A DNA stretch of 31,629 nucleotides from an uncultured Oscillospiraceae bacterium (GCA_934546685.1 CAKTEB010000021.1:1-31629); one strand, 5' to 3'. Positions 1 through 7,889 are shown, counted from the first letter of the stretch. Notes: generated by a model from the letters alone, not told the origin. Made by a program: numbers and translations.

Positions 1-409
1 GCCGCACCAGCCTTACGATGCCCTCTAACTCTCCCAGGGCCATGGCCTGCTGGATCACCAGCCGCTCCCGGAGACCGATCCGGCGGCGCAGGAGAAAATA
101 GAAGATGGACACAAAGGCCATATAGCCCAAGCCGCCGATCTGGATCAGCGCCAATAATACCCCCTGGCCCATAGGCGACCACTGGCTGTAGGTATCCACC
201 AGAGAAAGCCCCGTGACACAGGTGGCGGAGGTGGCAGTAAATACCGCCGTCAGCGCCCCGCAGCTCTCGCCGCTTCGGGATGAGGCGGGCAGCGCCAGCA
301 GGAGACTTCCCAGGGTGATCACCAGCAGGAAAAATCCTGTGAGCGCTCTGGCCCCATGATCTGCCTTTCGCCGCTCCTGCCCGCGGACAGCGGGCTTGTT
401 CCATTGCAT
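1..409 (-). CDS. trkH: TrkH-family potassium uptake protein, N-terminal fragment (runs off window)
   Basis: Membrane subunit of a Trk/Ktr-type K+ uptake system. Only the first 136 residues are inside the window; the gene continues past position 1. I read the start as the ATG at 407-409, preceded by GGAGGAG about 6 bases upstream; it is not the longer overlapping frame. Residues about 22-41 form the first membrane helix. Residues about 57-72 contain the TATSATCVTGL stretch, which is the first P-loop/selectivity-filter repeat of TrkH/KtrB proteins with its conserved TGL. The segment IQIGGLGYM at about 89-97 is the typical start of the next helix. It follows the 216-residue membrane protein gene after 60 bases. 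A TrkA/KtrA-type regulatory subunit would be expected outside the window. The family assignment is firm; the choice between KtrB and TrkH/TrkG subgroup is not possible from this fragment. Confidence 0.9.
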   Translation of the reverse strand, partial: MQWNKPAVRGQERRKADHGARALTGFFLLVITLGSLLLALPASSRSGESCGALTAVFTATSATCVTGLSLVDTYSQWSPMGQGVLLALIQIGGLGYMAFVSIFYFLLRRRIGLRERLVIQQAMALGELEGIVRLVR

Positions 410-435
410 GTCTGCTCCTCCATTTCAAAGACAAA

Positions 436-463
436 GGGGCGCTGCGACCTGCACAGCGTCCCC
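436..463 (-). terminator. Hairpin between the membrane protein gene and trkH
   Basis: On the minus strand a GC-rich stem of about 9 pairs with one bulge (GGGG-CGCTG against CAGCG-CCCC) is followed by a short broken T tract (TTTGTCTTT). It lies just after the stop of the upstream gene and just before the trkH ribosome binding site. It could be a weak terminator or an attenuating/processing hairpin; the T tract is poor. Confidence 0.35.
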
Positions 464-469
464 CTGGTA

Positions 470-1123
470 TTACGAATTATCGCCGCTGTCTCCTGCGTCA
501 ATGAGAGCCTGTGCCATACTCACCGCGGCCTCCTTGGTGTGCCGGGCGGTGGCGCTGCCGCTGTCTGAGGTAAAATCCATAATGGACAGATACATATTCT
601 CCATGCCGCACTGGGCCAGCACCGGATTGTCCTTCAAACTCAGCCTAACCGGATTGTCCGCGTCACAGGGCAGGCCCATATCCGAAAGGCTGTCGGTGAA
701 ATACTCCAGCTCCGGGTTGGTAAAGGCATCAGAGACATTCTCACTCAGGAGGTACAGGCCCACATCGTCCTGGGACATGTACAGGTACATACGCTCCTGA
801 TTCTGGCGCCCCACCTCGGTATTGCCCACAAAGAGCACCGCATAGTCGATGTTCACCTGGCCGTTGACGTCGATATCGCCCACCACCGGCTTCAGGATCT
901 CATCCAGTGCCTCCAGCTGAGTGTCATCCACATAATAATCCGTGGCGATGACCACCGTGGTGTCGTAGCGAACCTTCCGGAGAGAATCCACCGTGATAAA
1001 GGCGATGATGCCGAAGATCACCACACCGATCAGCAGGGGCCACTTATAGTGATACCAGAATACGTTGACGAACCAGTGCTGGAAGCCACCGTTCTCCTGG
1101 ATATTGTTTTTGAGTTTAGACAT
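470..1123 (-). CDS. Single-pass membrane protein of unknown function, paralogue of the gene at 8077-8664
   Basis: 217 residues, not recognised as a named family. A short cytoplasmic N-terminus is followed by one membrane helix at about residues 28-46 and a soluble, acidic, presumably extracytoplasmic domain. The start ATG has GGAGGAG 9 bases upstream. The domain aligns by eye with the protein at 8077-8664: residues about 56-92 (VVIA, DDTQLEALDEILKPVVG, D-x-NG) match VVIG, DDQ, LLAPLVG, D-x-NG there, and a later MDF block matches LIDF. Both have the same one-helix topology. A role linked to dpp or to trkH is only suggested by position. No catalytic motif or lipobox is seen. Confidence 0.8.
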   Translation of the reverse strand: MSKLKNNIQENGGFQHWFVNVFWYHYKWPLLIGVVIFGIIAFITVDSLRKVRYDTTVVIATDYYVDDTQLEALDEILKPVVGDIDVNGQVNIDYAVLFVGNTEVGRQNQERMYLYMSQDDVGLYLLSENVSDAFTNPELEYFTDSLSDMGLPCDADNPVRLSLKDNPVLAQCGMENMYLSIMDFTSDSGSATARHTKEAAVSMAQALIDAGDSGDNS

Positions 1124-1234
1124 GGCAGAGCTCCTCCAACGGAATCACATTCTGCCCAAAACTGTTTGCTACGGCAGAACACATAATCTCTTTGCAATTC
1201 TCTCGCTCAAAGGGAGAAAAACTTGTTTGTATAA

Positions 1235-1263
1235 ATCTTACCATAGTAAGCGGGAAAAAGCAA
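1235..1263 (-). promoter_or_regulatory. Possible promoter of the 217-residue membrane protein gene
   Basis: On the minus strand TTGCTT (1258-1263) and TAAGAT (1235-1240) are separated by 17 bases. A small inverted repeat CTTAC-cata-GTAAG (1237-1250) overlaps the -10 box and spacer and could be an operator. The -35 box is weak (3 of 6), so this is tentative. Confidence 0.4.
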
Positions 1264-1286
1264 GCATCCCTATTTATATAGTGTAT

Positions 1287-1447
1287 GGCAGCTCCACATA
1301 AATTGGCGGCGAGGATTCAGCTAGAAATTTCTCGTCGGAAAAAGGCAGTTTTTCGCAGGCATACTTTGTGTATGTCAAGAAAAAAATAACGCATTTCCGG
1401 CGAGAAAGATCAGCTGAAGTCCGCCACCACATTTGTGCGGAGTTGCC
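1287..1447. repeat. Long imperfect palindrome, MITE-like element (copy 1)
   Basis: The ends are inverted repeats: GGCAGCTCCACATAAAT at the left and, read on the other strand, GGCAACTCCGCACAAAT at the right. The similarity continues inwards for about 55 bases (1287-1342 against 1392-1447), including GGCGG, TTCAGCT and TTTCTCG(T/C)CGG blocks, so the whole 161 bases can fold into a long hairpin. It has no ORF. The end sequence GGCAAC-x-CCGCACAAAT recurs at 31415-31431, and an inner block CTTTTTC-x-GACGA is also shared, so this is a repeat family with at least two members in the window. It fills most of the gene-free stretch 1124-1502; the rest of that stretch is the promoter region at 1235-1263 and the terminator at 1451-1491. 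Confidence 0.7.
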
Positions 1448-1450
1448 GTG

Positions 1451-1491
1451 AAAAAAGCACCCGAGTAACGTCTCAGCATTACTCGGGTGCT
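1451..1491 (-). terminator. Rho-independent terminator of the dpp operon
   Basis: Perfect 13-base stem AGCACCCGAGTAA / TTACTCGGGTGCT (1456-1468 and 1479-1491) with a 10-base loop, followed on the minus strand by six T residues (1451-1456). It lies 11 bases after the stop of the last gene of the dpp operon. Confidence 0.92.
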
Positions 1492-1502
1492 ATCGCACAT
1501 TC

Positions 1503-2033
1503 TTATCGGACCTTCGGGCCCTCCACCACCTGAGGCGGATGCTTCCGGAGCAGCACCGTCATCAGCACCGCGCAGGTGAGACACAGCAGGATGCAGATCA
1601 GGTACAGAAGCTCCGAAACAAAGCTCACGGGCTGCCGGATCAAAAACCATAGCTCTCCCAACAGCCACAGGCCGCAGAGCACGATCTCCCAGATCCCGGA
1701 GCGGCAAAGCCGCCGATAGCCGGAATAGTAGATCCGGAGCTCCCAGCTCTGCTTTGCCATCAGCAGCTCCGCTTCGCCCATGATCCAGAAGATCAGAGGC
1801 ACCAGAGACAGGAGACTGGGAATGGCCATATAGCGCTGCATGCCGCCTAAGGATGGGAAAAACTGCGCCAGGATCTCCCCCGCCAGCATTCCCAGGGTCA
1901 TAAGGCCGCTTTGGAGCTTGATCCGCCGCTGGGTCTCAGCTCCGGGGTAACCGTACCGGGGGCCCGTATAGATGAGCTTCCCGGAGGAATCCCGCTCATA
2001 GCCGTCAAAGAATCTGCTGCCGCGATGCTGCAA
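1503..2033 (-). CDS. Four-helix membrane protein of unknown function, last gene of the dpp operon (TTG start)
   Basis: 176 residues from a TTG start at 2031-2033. The open frame extends upstream into dppF, but the ribosome binding site GGAAGGAG ends 8 bases before this TTG and lies just after the dppF stop, so the TTG is the natural start. A hydrophilic N-terminus of about 50 residues (rich in R, G, Y, D) is followed by hydrophobic segments around residues 52-70, 77-100, 117-136 and 143-166, giving about four membrane helices, and a short basic C-terminal tail. I do not recognise a family. The 28-base gap to dppF and the terminator just after it show cotranscription with the peptide importer, so an accessory membrane role in that system is possible but unproven. 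Confidence 0.72.
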   Translation of the reverse strand: MQHRGSRFFDGYERDSSGKLIYTGPRYGYPGAETQRRIKLQSGLMTLGMLAGEILAQFFPSLGGMQRYMAIPSLLSLVPLIFWIMGEAELLMAKQSWELRIYYSGYRRLCRSGIWEIVLCGLWLLGELWFLIRQPVSFVSELLYLICILLCLTCAVLMTVLLRKHPPQVVEGPKVR

Positions 2034-2061
2034 GAAAACTGCTCCTTCCAAAGTGGTAAAG

Positions 2062-3030
2062 TTAAATCTCGTTGATCTCCCGTACGCGATGGCAGGCGCA
2101 GAAATGGTTCGGCAGAACCTCCTCCACCTTGGGAAGCTCCTGGGTGCACTGCTCGGTGGCATAGGGGCACCGAGCCGCGAACCGGCAGCCGGGCTTGGGG
2201 TTGATGGGAGATGTGACCTCGCCGCTCATGACGATGCGCTTGCGCTCCACATGGATAGAGGGGATCGGGATCGCGGACAGCAGGCCCTTGGTATAGGGAT
2301 GCAGCGGCTTCTCGAAGAGCTCCTTGGAGGCGCATTTCTCCACCTGGCAGCCCAGGTACATGACCATGATCTCATGGGAGATGTGCTTGACTACGGAGAG
2401 GTTGTGGGTAATGAACATATAGGTAAGGCCGTGCTCCTCCTGGAGATCCTGGAGCAGATTCAGGATCTGCGCCTGAATGGACACGTCCAGCGCGGATACG
2501 GGCTCGTCGCAGACGATGAACCGGGGAGATACGGACAGGGCACGGGCGATGCCGATACGCTGCCGCCGTCCGCCGTCCAGCTCATGGGGATAGGAGAATG
2601 CATAGCGCCGGGCCAGGCCGACGGTATCCATGAGCTCCGCCACCCGCTGCTCCAGGGCAGCCTTGCCCTTGTAGAGCTTCATGACCTTCATAGGCTCAGC
2701 GATCAGGTCGCTGACGCACTTTCTGGGGTCCAGAGAGGATGCGGGATCCTGGAAGATCATCTGGATGTTCTTGTGGATCATCTTCTTCTGGGCCTTGTTG
2801 GGCTTGGTCACGTCCTCCCCGTCAAAAAGGATGGTGCCGCTGGTGGAATCATGGAGATTCATGATGGTGCGGCCCAGGGTGGACTTGCCGCAGCCGGACT
2901 CGCCTACCACGCCCAGGGTGGTGCCCTCTTTGATGGTGAAGTTGACGCCCTCTACGGCGTGCAGGGCACCCTTGGGGGTCTTATAGTATTTGCAGAGGTC
3001 GATGGCCTCTATGAGATTCTTCTCAGGCAT
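2062..3030 (-). CDS. dppF: Dipeptide/oligopeptide ABC transporter ATPase, DppF/OppF type
   Basis: 322 residues, normal for the family. One of the two cytoplasmic ATPases that power the peptide (or nickel) importer encoded here. Walker A GESGCGKST is at residues 43-51, Q-loop QDP at 94-96, Walker B FIVCDEP at 171-177 and the switch His in THN at about 209. The C-terminal oligopeptide-transporter extension carries the cysteine cluster (CRFAARCPY...C...CAC) that in related proteins can hold an Fe-S cluster. The ABC signature is LDGGR at 151-155 rather than LSGGQ, which is unusual. Its start overlaps the end of dppD by 8 bases. Substrate (di-, oligopeptide or nickel) cannot be settled from sequence. 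Confidence 0.95.
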   Translation of the reverse strand: MPEKNLIEAIDLCKYYKTPKGALHAVEGVNFTIKEGTTLGVVGESGCGKSTLGRTIMNLHDSTSGTILFDGEDVTKPNKAQKKMIHKNIQMIFQDPASSLDPRKCVSDLIAEPMKVMKLYKGKAALEQRVAELMDTVGLARRYAFSYPHELDGGRRQRIGIARALSVSPRFIVCDEPVSALDVSIQAQILNLLQDLQEEHGLTYMFITHNLSVVKHISHEIMVMYLGCQVEKCASKELFEKPLHPYTKGLLSAIPIPSIHVERKRIVMSGEVTSPINPKPGCRFAARCPYATEQCTQELPKVEEVLPNHFCACHRVREINEI

Positions 3031-4012
3031 TGGTCTCCGCCTCCTTTCCGGCTTTTACCCGATCGCAGTGATGGCAGCGGCACAGATGGCCGGGGCTCAG
3101 TTCCTTGGCGGCAGGCTCCTGCTGAGAACACAGGTCGTCCGCATAGGGGCACCTGGGATGGAAGGCGCAGCCGCTGGGCAGGTTGGCCGGGTCAGGCATC
3201 AGGCCCGCAATGGGCTGGAGCCGATGGGTATCCTTCTCCAGAGAGGGGATGGAGCCAAACAGGCCGATGGTATAGGGATGCGCGGTGTGGTCGAAGATAT
3301 CCTCCAGGCTGCCAGTCTCTACGATCTTGCCCGCATACATAATGGCAACGGTGTCGCAGGACTCGGCCACGATGCCGAGATCGTGGGTAATGAGGATCAT
3401 GGAGGTGCCGAACTCCTCCTTCAGGTCGTTGATCATGCTCATGACCTGGGCCTGAATGGTCACGTCCAGAGCGGTGGTAGGCTCGTCGGCCAGCAGCAGC
3501 TTGGGGTTGCAGGCCAGAGCAATGGCGATAACCACGCGCTGCTTCATGCCGCCGGAGAACTGATGGGGGAAGTCACCGGCACGCTCCGCGCCGATGCCGA
3601 CCTTGCCCAGGATCTCGATCATCCGGGCCTGGGCCTCAGTCTTGGAGCAGTTCTGATGCCGCAGCACCACCTCCGCCACCTGGTCGCCCACGGTCATGAC
3701 CGGGTTCAGAGCGGTCATGGGGTCCTGGAAGATCATAGAGATCTCGTTGCCCCGGATGTCCTGGACCTCCTTCTCGGACATCTTCATGATGTCCTTGCCC
3801 TTGTATTCGATGGTGCCGGAGAGCACCTTGCCAGGATCGGGCACCAGGCGAAGGATGCCCAGGGCGGTGGTGGTCTTACCGGCGCCGGTCTCGCCCACCA
3901 GGCCCAGGGTCTTGCCGGGCTCTACAGAGAGGTCAATGCCATTGACCGCGCAGACATCGCCTTCCTCAGTTTGAAAATGAATAGAAAGATCTTTAATATC
4001 TAATAAGCTCAT
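3023..4012 (-). CDS. dppD: Dipeptide/oligopeptide ABC transporter ATPase, DppD/OppD type
   Basis: 329 residues. Second ATPase of the importer, pairing with DppF under the DppB-DppC membrane core. Walker A GETGAGKTT at residues 40-48, Q-loop FQDP at 95-98, a canonical signature FSGGMKQR at 152-159 and Walker B LLLADEP at 172-178 are all present. The C-terminal extension has the CAFHPRCPYADDLC cysteine pattern typical of DppD/OppD. It starts 11 bases after dppC stops and overlaps dppF, so translation is probably coupled. With DppF carrying a degenerate signature, this subunit may supply the fully canonical ATP site. Confidence 0.96.
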   Translation of the reverse strand: MSLLDIKDLSIHFQTEEGDVCAVNGIDLSVEPGKTLGLVGETGAGKTTTALGILRLVPDPGKVLSGTIEYKGKDIMKMSEKEVQDIRGNEISMIFQDPMTALNPVMTVGDQVAEVVLRHQNCSKTEAQARMIEILGKVGIGAERAGDFPHQFSGGMKQRVVIAIALACNPKLLLADEPTTALDVTIQAQVMSMINDLKEEFGTSMILITHDLGIVAESCDTVAIMYAGKIVETGSLEDIFDHTAHPYTIGLFGSIPSLEKDTHRLQPIAGLMPDPANLPSGCAFHPRCPYADDLCSQQEPAAKELSPGHLCRCHHCDRVKAGKEAETNA

Positions 4013-4023
4013 GTCTGCTCTCC

Positions 4024-4929
4024 TTACTTACGCATACGGGGATCCATGGCATCCCGGAGTCCGTCACCCAGCAGGTTGAAGCAGAGCTCTGCCACAACGA
4101 TAAACAGGGCGGGGAATACGATCACATGCCAGCGGGTGGAAAAATCATAGATGAAATCGAGGCCGTTGTTGAGGATGTTGCCCCATTCCGGCGTGGGGGG
4201 CTGAACGCCCAGGCCCAGGAAGGACAGACCGGCAATACCCATGATGGCGCCGCCCACATACAGGGAGGCCTGTACAATGATGGGGGCCATGCAGTTGGGG
4301 ATCACATGGGTCATGATGATCTTGAAGTTGCTCTCGCCAAAGGAACGGGCCGCCTCAATATACTCCTGGCTGTTGATGAGCATGGTGGAGGAGCGGAGCT
4401 GCCGGGCAATAATGGGAATGGTGCCCACTGCCAGAGCAAGCGCCGTATTGAAAACGCCGGAGCCCATGGCAACGGAAATACAAATGGCCAGCATCATGCC
4501 GGGGATGGACATGAAAACGTCCATGACACGCATGAGGATGGAGTCAATGCGCTTGCCGAAGAAGCCGCAGAGCGCGCCGATGATCATACCGCCCACGATG
4601 CCGATGGCAACGGACAGAATAGCGATCAGCAGAGAGTAGCGACCGCCCACCAGCAGACGGGTCAAGAGGTCACGGCCATAGTCGTCGCAGCCCATCCAAT
4701 GCTCCTTGCTGGGCAGTGCGAAGCGCATGGTCAGATCCTGCTCGGCATAATCGTAGGGGCTCAGGACGCCCGCGAAGATAATGGCCAGGATCATGATCAC
4801 CAGGACCACCAGGCATACCATGCTCACCTTGTTCTTGCGGAGCCGATGCCAGATCTCGCCCATGTTGCTGCGCTTTTTCAGCCGCTCGGTCTGGCCCTCA
4901 GCGGGCTTTACCTTCGTCTTAGTAGCCAT
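4024..4929 (-). CDS. dppC: Dipeptide/oligopeptide ABC transporter permease, DppC/OppC type
   Basis: 301 residues from the ATG at 4927-4929. A GTG at 4933-4935 overlapping the dppB stop is also in frame, but the ribosome binding site AAAGGAGG is only 4 bases from that GTG and 10 bases from the ATG, so the ATG fits better. The hydrophilic N-terminus (to about residue 32) is followed by the first helix and then the BPD_transp_1 permease domain with about five more helices. The EAA loop (EYIEAARSFG...HVIPN) that contacts the ATPases is at about residues 190-212, and the conserved LSFLGLGVQPP-E-W-G motif of DppC follows. It forms the membrane channel together with DppB. Confidence 0.95.
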   Translation of the reverse strand: MATKTKVKPAEGQTERLKKRSNMGEIWHRLRKNKVSMVCLVVLVIMILAIIFAGVLSPYDYAEQDLTMRFALPSKEHWMGCDDYGRDLLTRLLVGGRYSLLIAILSVAIGIVGGMIIGALCGFFGKRIDSILMRVMDVFMSIPGMMLAICISVAMGSGVFNTALALAVGTIPIIARQLRSSTMLINSQEYIEAARSFGESNFKIIMTHVIPNCMAPIIVQASLYVGGAIMGIAGLSFLGLGVQPPTPEWGNILNNGLDFIYDFSTRWHVIVFPALFIVVAELCFNLLGDGLRDAMDPRMRK

Positions 4930-4931
4930 AC

Positions 4932-5903
4932 TCACGCAGCCTCCTTTACAGCTTTCTTCTTGCGCTTATTGCCGCCGGTGTACTGGGCCATGATCCGAGG
5001 ATCTACAAAAGCGTAGGCCAGATCGGTGATCAGGTTGGCCAGTGCCACCACGATGGCGCAGATCACCACGCAGCCCTGAACGGTGATGAAGTCCTTGGAC
5101 ATAATGGAGCTGTTGATGAGCATGCCCATGCCGGGGATATTGAAAATCATCTCTACCAGGATGGAGCCAGCCAGGCAGCTGCCCAGGCCGGAGCCCACCA
5201 TGGTGAGGATGGGGATCAGCGCGTTTTTCAGTACATGCCGGGAAATGACCTGCTTCTCGGCAATGCCCTTGGCCCGGGCAGTGCGGACGTAATCCTGACG
5301 GATGACCTCCAGCACAGAAGAACGGGTCATACGGGCGTCCTGGGTGATGGGGCCGATACCGGCGGCGATGATGGGAAGCACAAAGCTCTTCCAGCTATCC
5401 GCGCCGGACGGTGGGAACCACCCCAGCTTCAGTGCGAACACCAGCATCAGAATAACGGCCACCAGGAAGCCGGGCATGGCGTTCATAATAACAGCGAACG
5501 ATGTAGTGATATAGTCAATGGCGGAGTTCTGGTGCAGCGCCGCCACTAGACCAAGCGGAATGCCAATGCAGACGGAGATGACCATGGAGCCCAAAGCCAG
5601 CTTCAGGGTGTTGGGGATACGGCTGGACAGCAGCTCCCAAACGCTCTTGGCGTAGACATAGGAATCACCCAGATCTCCGTGACAGAGCTTCCAAACATAG
5701 TCGCCCAGCTGGACGATGTAGGGCCGGTTCAGGCCCATCTCTTCACGGGTCTCGGCCAGCTTGACCTCATCCTTTGCGTTGAGGCCCAGCTTAATCATAG
5801 CGGGATCCGTGGTGCTGAAAAAGTTAATGGTAAATACCACGATGATGGCACCCAGCAAAACCGGGATGATCATCAGCAAACGGCGAATGATGTATTTAGT
5901 CAT
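4932..5903 (-). CDS. dppB: Dipeptide/oligopeptide ABC transporter permease, DppB/OppB type
   Basis: 323 residues, normal length. The N-terminal helix (MTKYIIRRLLMIIPVLLGA pattern) and the MGL-RPY--QY-like segment at about residues 56-66 are typical of DppB. The EAA loop (DYVRTARAKG...HVLKNALIP) is at about residues 204-229, followed by G-IL-E-IF-IPG-G. It ends in a basic tail (NKRKKKAVKEAA). The start has TAGGAGGGGG 9 bases upstream. It is separated from dppA by 188 bases that contain a terminator hairpin, so it is likely expressed at a lower level than the binding protein. Confidence 0.95.
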   Translation of the reverse strand: MTKYIIRRLLMIIPVLLGAIIVVFTINFFSTTDPAMIKLGLNAKDEVKLAETREEMGLNRPYIVQLGDYVWKLCHGDLGDSYVYAKSVWELLSSRIPNTLKLALGSMVISVCIGIPLGLVAALHQNSAIDYITTSFAVIMNAMPGFLVAVILMLVFALKLGWFPPSGADSWKSFVLPIIAAGIGPITQDARMTRSSVLEVIRQDYVRTARAKGIAEKQVISRHVLKNALIPILTMVGSGLGSCLAGSILVEMIFNIPGMGMLINSSIMSKDFITVQGCVVICAIVVALANLITDLAYAFVDPRIMAQYTGGNKRKKKAVKEAA

Positions 5904-6007
5904 GTATGATCCCCCTCCTAAGGAGATATCAGAAATCGCAGACTTAGAACCTGTTCCTCCCCTGCCCTTCCTTATTTCGGACTCACGGAAGTGCAGCTGC
6001 CTTCTTT

Positions 6008-6042
6008 CAAAAATCGCGGCGGCAGGAGTTCCTGCCGCCGCG
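6008..6042 (-). terminator. Terminator hairpin between dppA and dppB
   Basis: A 13-base perfect stem CGCGGCGGCAGGA / TCCTGCCGCCGCG (6015-6027 and 6030-6042) is followed on the minus strand by ATTTTTG. It sits after the dppA stop and inside the operon. The likely effect is partial termination or 3' end protection, giving more binding protein than permease and ATPase. I see no strong promoter between this hairpin and dppB. Confidence 0.85.
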
Positions 6043-6091
6043 GTCGCTACGGGATTGGGCGGAACTTACGCCCTTGGGTCACAGAGCCGGA

Positions 6092-7762
6092 TTAGTCGGT
6101 GAGCAGAGTGGGATCCACGGTACAGGATTCGTCAATAGCGGAAGCAAAGCTGCTGTGCGCATCGTTCACGCCATAGTTCTTGGTAGCGCTGTACAGCGGG
6201 ATGAACAGATAGTCATCGTGGATGTTCTGAATGAACTTCTGATAAGCCTCAGCGCGCTCCTTCTGGTCGTGAGAGGTCTGGCCCTTGTTGAAGAGCTCGA
6301 CCTGCTCGGGATCGGTGGAACGGATCAGGATGTTATCAGAGTTGGGGCCAAACTGCTGCAGCTGGCAGGCGGGATCCTTGCCGGAGCCGTTGGAGGCGCT
6401 GCCGATGGACAGGTCCTGCTGGCCGGAGATCAGGATGGGCAGAATGGTGGCGAAATCGGTCACACCGGAGAGATCCAGGTTGATGCCGATCTTGGAGCAG
6501 TAAGCCTGAACAGCCTCCATGATCTTGGAGTTCCAGGCAGTGCCCTCGCAGTAAACGCCGACAGTCAGAGGATTGTCAACGGAGTAGCCAGCCTGCTCCA
6601 GGTACTCCTTGGCCTTGGCCTCGTCGTACTCATAGGGCTCAAACTCGGTGTAGGCCCAGCTGTCCTCAGTCACCAGGGAGGTGGGAACCTTGTAGACGCC
6701 TTCGCCCAGGCCATCCACGATCGCGCTAACGTCGATGCAGTGTGCCAGAGCCTTGCGGACATTGATATCCTCGAATACCTTCGTGCTCTCGTCAATGGAA
6801 GCCATCTCCAGGCCGAACACACCGGGCTCAGCCACGCTGATGAGACTGGAATCCATAACAGCGCCGTTGTTCAGGTTGTTGATGTAGGTGGACTCGGTCA
6901 GATAGACGGCATCCAGGTTCCCAGCCTGGAAGTCGGCGTAACGAGTGGACTCCTCAGAGTAGAAGAACACGTCAAACTCGTCGTAGTAGGGAGCGTCGCC
7001 CCAGTAGAGGTCGTTGCGAACCAGAGTGTACTTAACAGACTCTTCCCAGCCGGACTTATCAGCCTGGCCGTCGCCAGCCAGCTTATAGGGGCCAGTGCCG
7101 TAGAGCCAGCCGTAGCTGGGATCGGCCTCGCAGGACTCCTTGTCCAGGATCATGCAGCCGGAGTTGGCAAGCATGTCGGTGAGAGAAGCATCATAGCTGT
7201 TCATGGCCAGAACCACAGTGTAGTCATCCTCGGCCTTGGAGTTGTCCAGATCCAGCCAGGTGTACATAGCGGCGGTACGGGGCATCTCCATCATGTGCTG
7301 GAAGGTGAACAGCACGTCGTCAGCGGTCAGATCGTTGCCGTTGGAGAACTTCACGCCCTGGCGCAGCTTGATGGTCATGGAGCTGTCGTCATCGGCGAAC
7401 TCCACAGACTCAGCCAGCTTGGGAACCATGTTGCCCTCGTTGTCCACAGTCCACAGGGTCTCGCCCACAGCGTGGGTCAGGAAGCTGCCGGAGTTGGTCT
7501 GCAGATCGGAAGCGGGGTCAAAGGTGGTGGAGTTGGCGTCGGTGCCATAGCGGAACACCTTGGGGCCAGTGGACTCCTCCGCAGCAGCAGCGGGGGTCTC
7601 GTCGGTGGCAGCGGCGTCGTCCTTGGCGGCAGGCTCAGCAGCGGAAGTCGCAGTGGTATCTGCGGCAGTGTTGCCGGTGGAAGCCGCAGTATTGCCGCTG
7701 CCGCAGGCTGCCATGCTCAGCAGCATTGCTGCGCAGAGCAGGGTTGAGATGATTTTCTTCAT
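6092..7762 (-). CDS. dppA: Peptide/nickel-type ABC transporter substrate-binding lipoprotein, DppA/OppA type
   Basis: 556 residues from the ATG at 7760-7762, which has AGGAGGG 8-9 bases upstream and begins a signal sequence. The open frame extends 24 codons further but that part has no ribosome binding site and would abolish the signal peptide. A lipobox ends at Cys20 (LSMAAC), so the protein is a membrane-anchored lipoprotein. An Ala/Thr/Ser-rich linker (about 21-65) precedes the SBP_bac_5 domain with its YG...FDPA opening and the typical LR-GVKFSNG--LTADDV block. It captures peptides (or a similar ligand) outside the cell and hands them to DppBCDF. Tandem promoters lie upstream and a hairpin terminator downstream. 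Confidence 0.95.
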   Translation of the reverse strand: MKKIISTLLCAAMLLSMAACGSGNTAASTGNTAADTTATSAAEPAAKDDAAATDETPAAAAEESTGPKVFRYGTDANSTTFDPASDLQTNSGSFLTHAVGETLWTVDNEGNMVPKLAESVEFADDDSSMTIKLRQGVKFSNGNDLTADDVLFTFQHMMEMPRTAAMYTWLDLDNSKAEDDYTVVLAMNSYDASLTDMLANSGCMILDKESCEADPSYGWLYGTGPYKLAGDGQADKSGWEESVKYTLVRNDLYWGDAPYYDEFDVFFYSEESTRYADFQAGNLDAVYLTESTYINNLNNGAVMDSSLISVAEPGVFGLEMASIDESTKVFEDINVRKALAHCIDVSAIVDGLGEGVYKVPTSLVTEDSWAYTEFEPYEYDEAKAKEYLEQAGYSVDNPLTVGVYCEGTAWNSKIMEAVQAYCSKIGINLDLSGVTDFATILPILISGQQDLSIGSASNGSGKDPACQLQQFGPNSDNILIRSTDPEQVELFNKGQTSHDQKERAEAYQKFIQNIHDDYLFIPLYSATKNYGVNDAHSSFASAIDESCTVDPTLLTD

Positions 7763-7842
7763 GTTTCGTATCCCTCCTAGGAAATCCATGGCGACGAGTT
7801 GGTGAATGCAATAAATCATTGGTTGTGCCGCCATATAAATGA

Positions 7843-7871
7843 ATTATAGTGCAAAACTTTTTATGATTCAA
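7843..7871 (-). promoter_or_regulatory. dppA proximal promoter
   Basis: On the minus strand TTGAAT (7866-7871), 17-base spacer, TATAAT (7843-7848). The -10 box is perfect. Transcription would start near 7836, giving a leader of about 75 bases before the dppA ATG. Confidence 0.75.
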
Positions 7872-7889
7872 CAAATTTTTATACGAATT

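Noticed and set aside
2034..2162. Upstream extension of the 176-residue membrane protein into dppF
   Set aside because: The extension overlaps dppF coding sequence in another frame and is Arg/Pro/Ser-rich; the ribosome binding site supports the TTG at 2033.
6074..7747. A 557-codon open frame on the plus strand opposite dppA
   Set aside because: Same antisense effect; the predicted product is Gly/Val/His-rich with no motif, and dppA is full length with a signal peptide.
7763..7834. N-terminal extension of dppA by 24 codons
   Set aside because: It would remove the signal peptide and lies in the transcribed leader; the AGGAGGG site is placed for the ATG at 7762.
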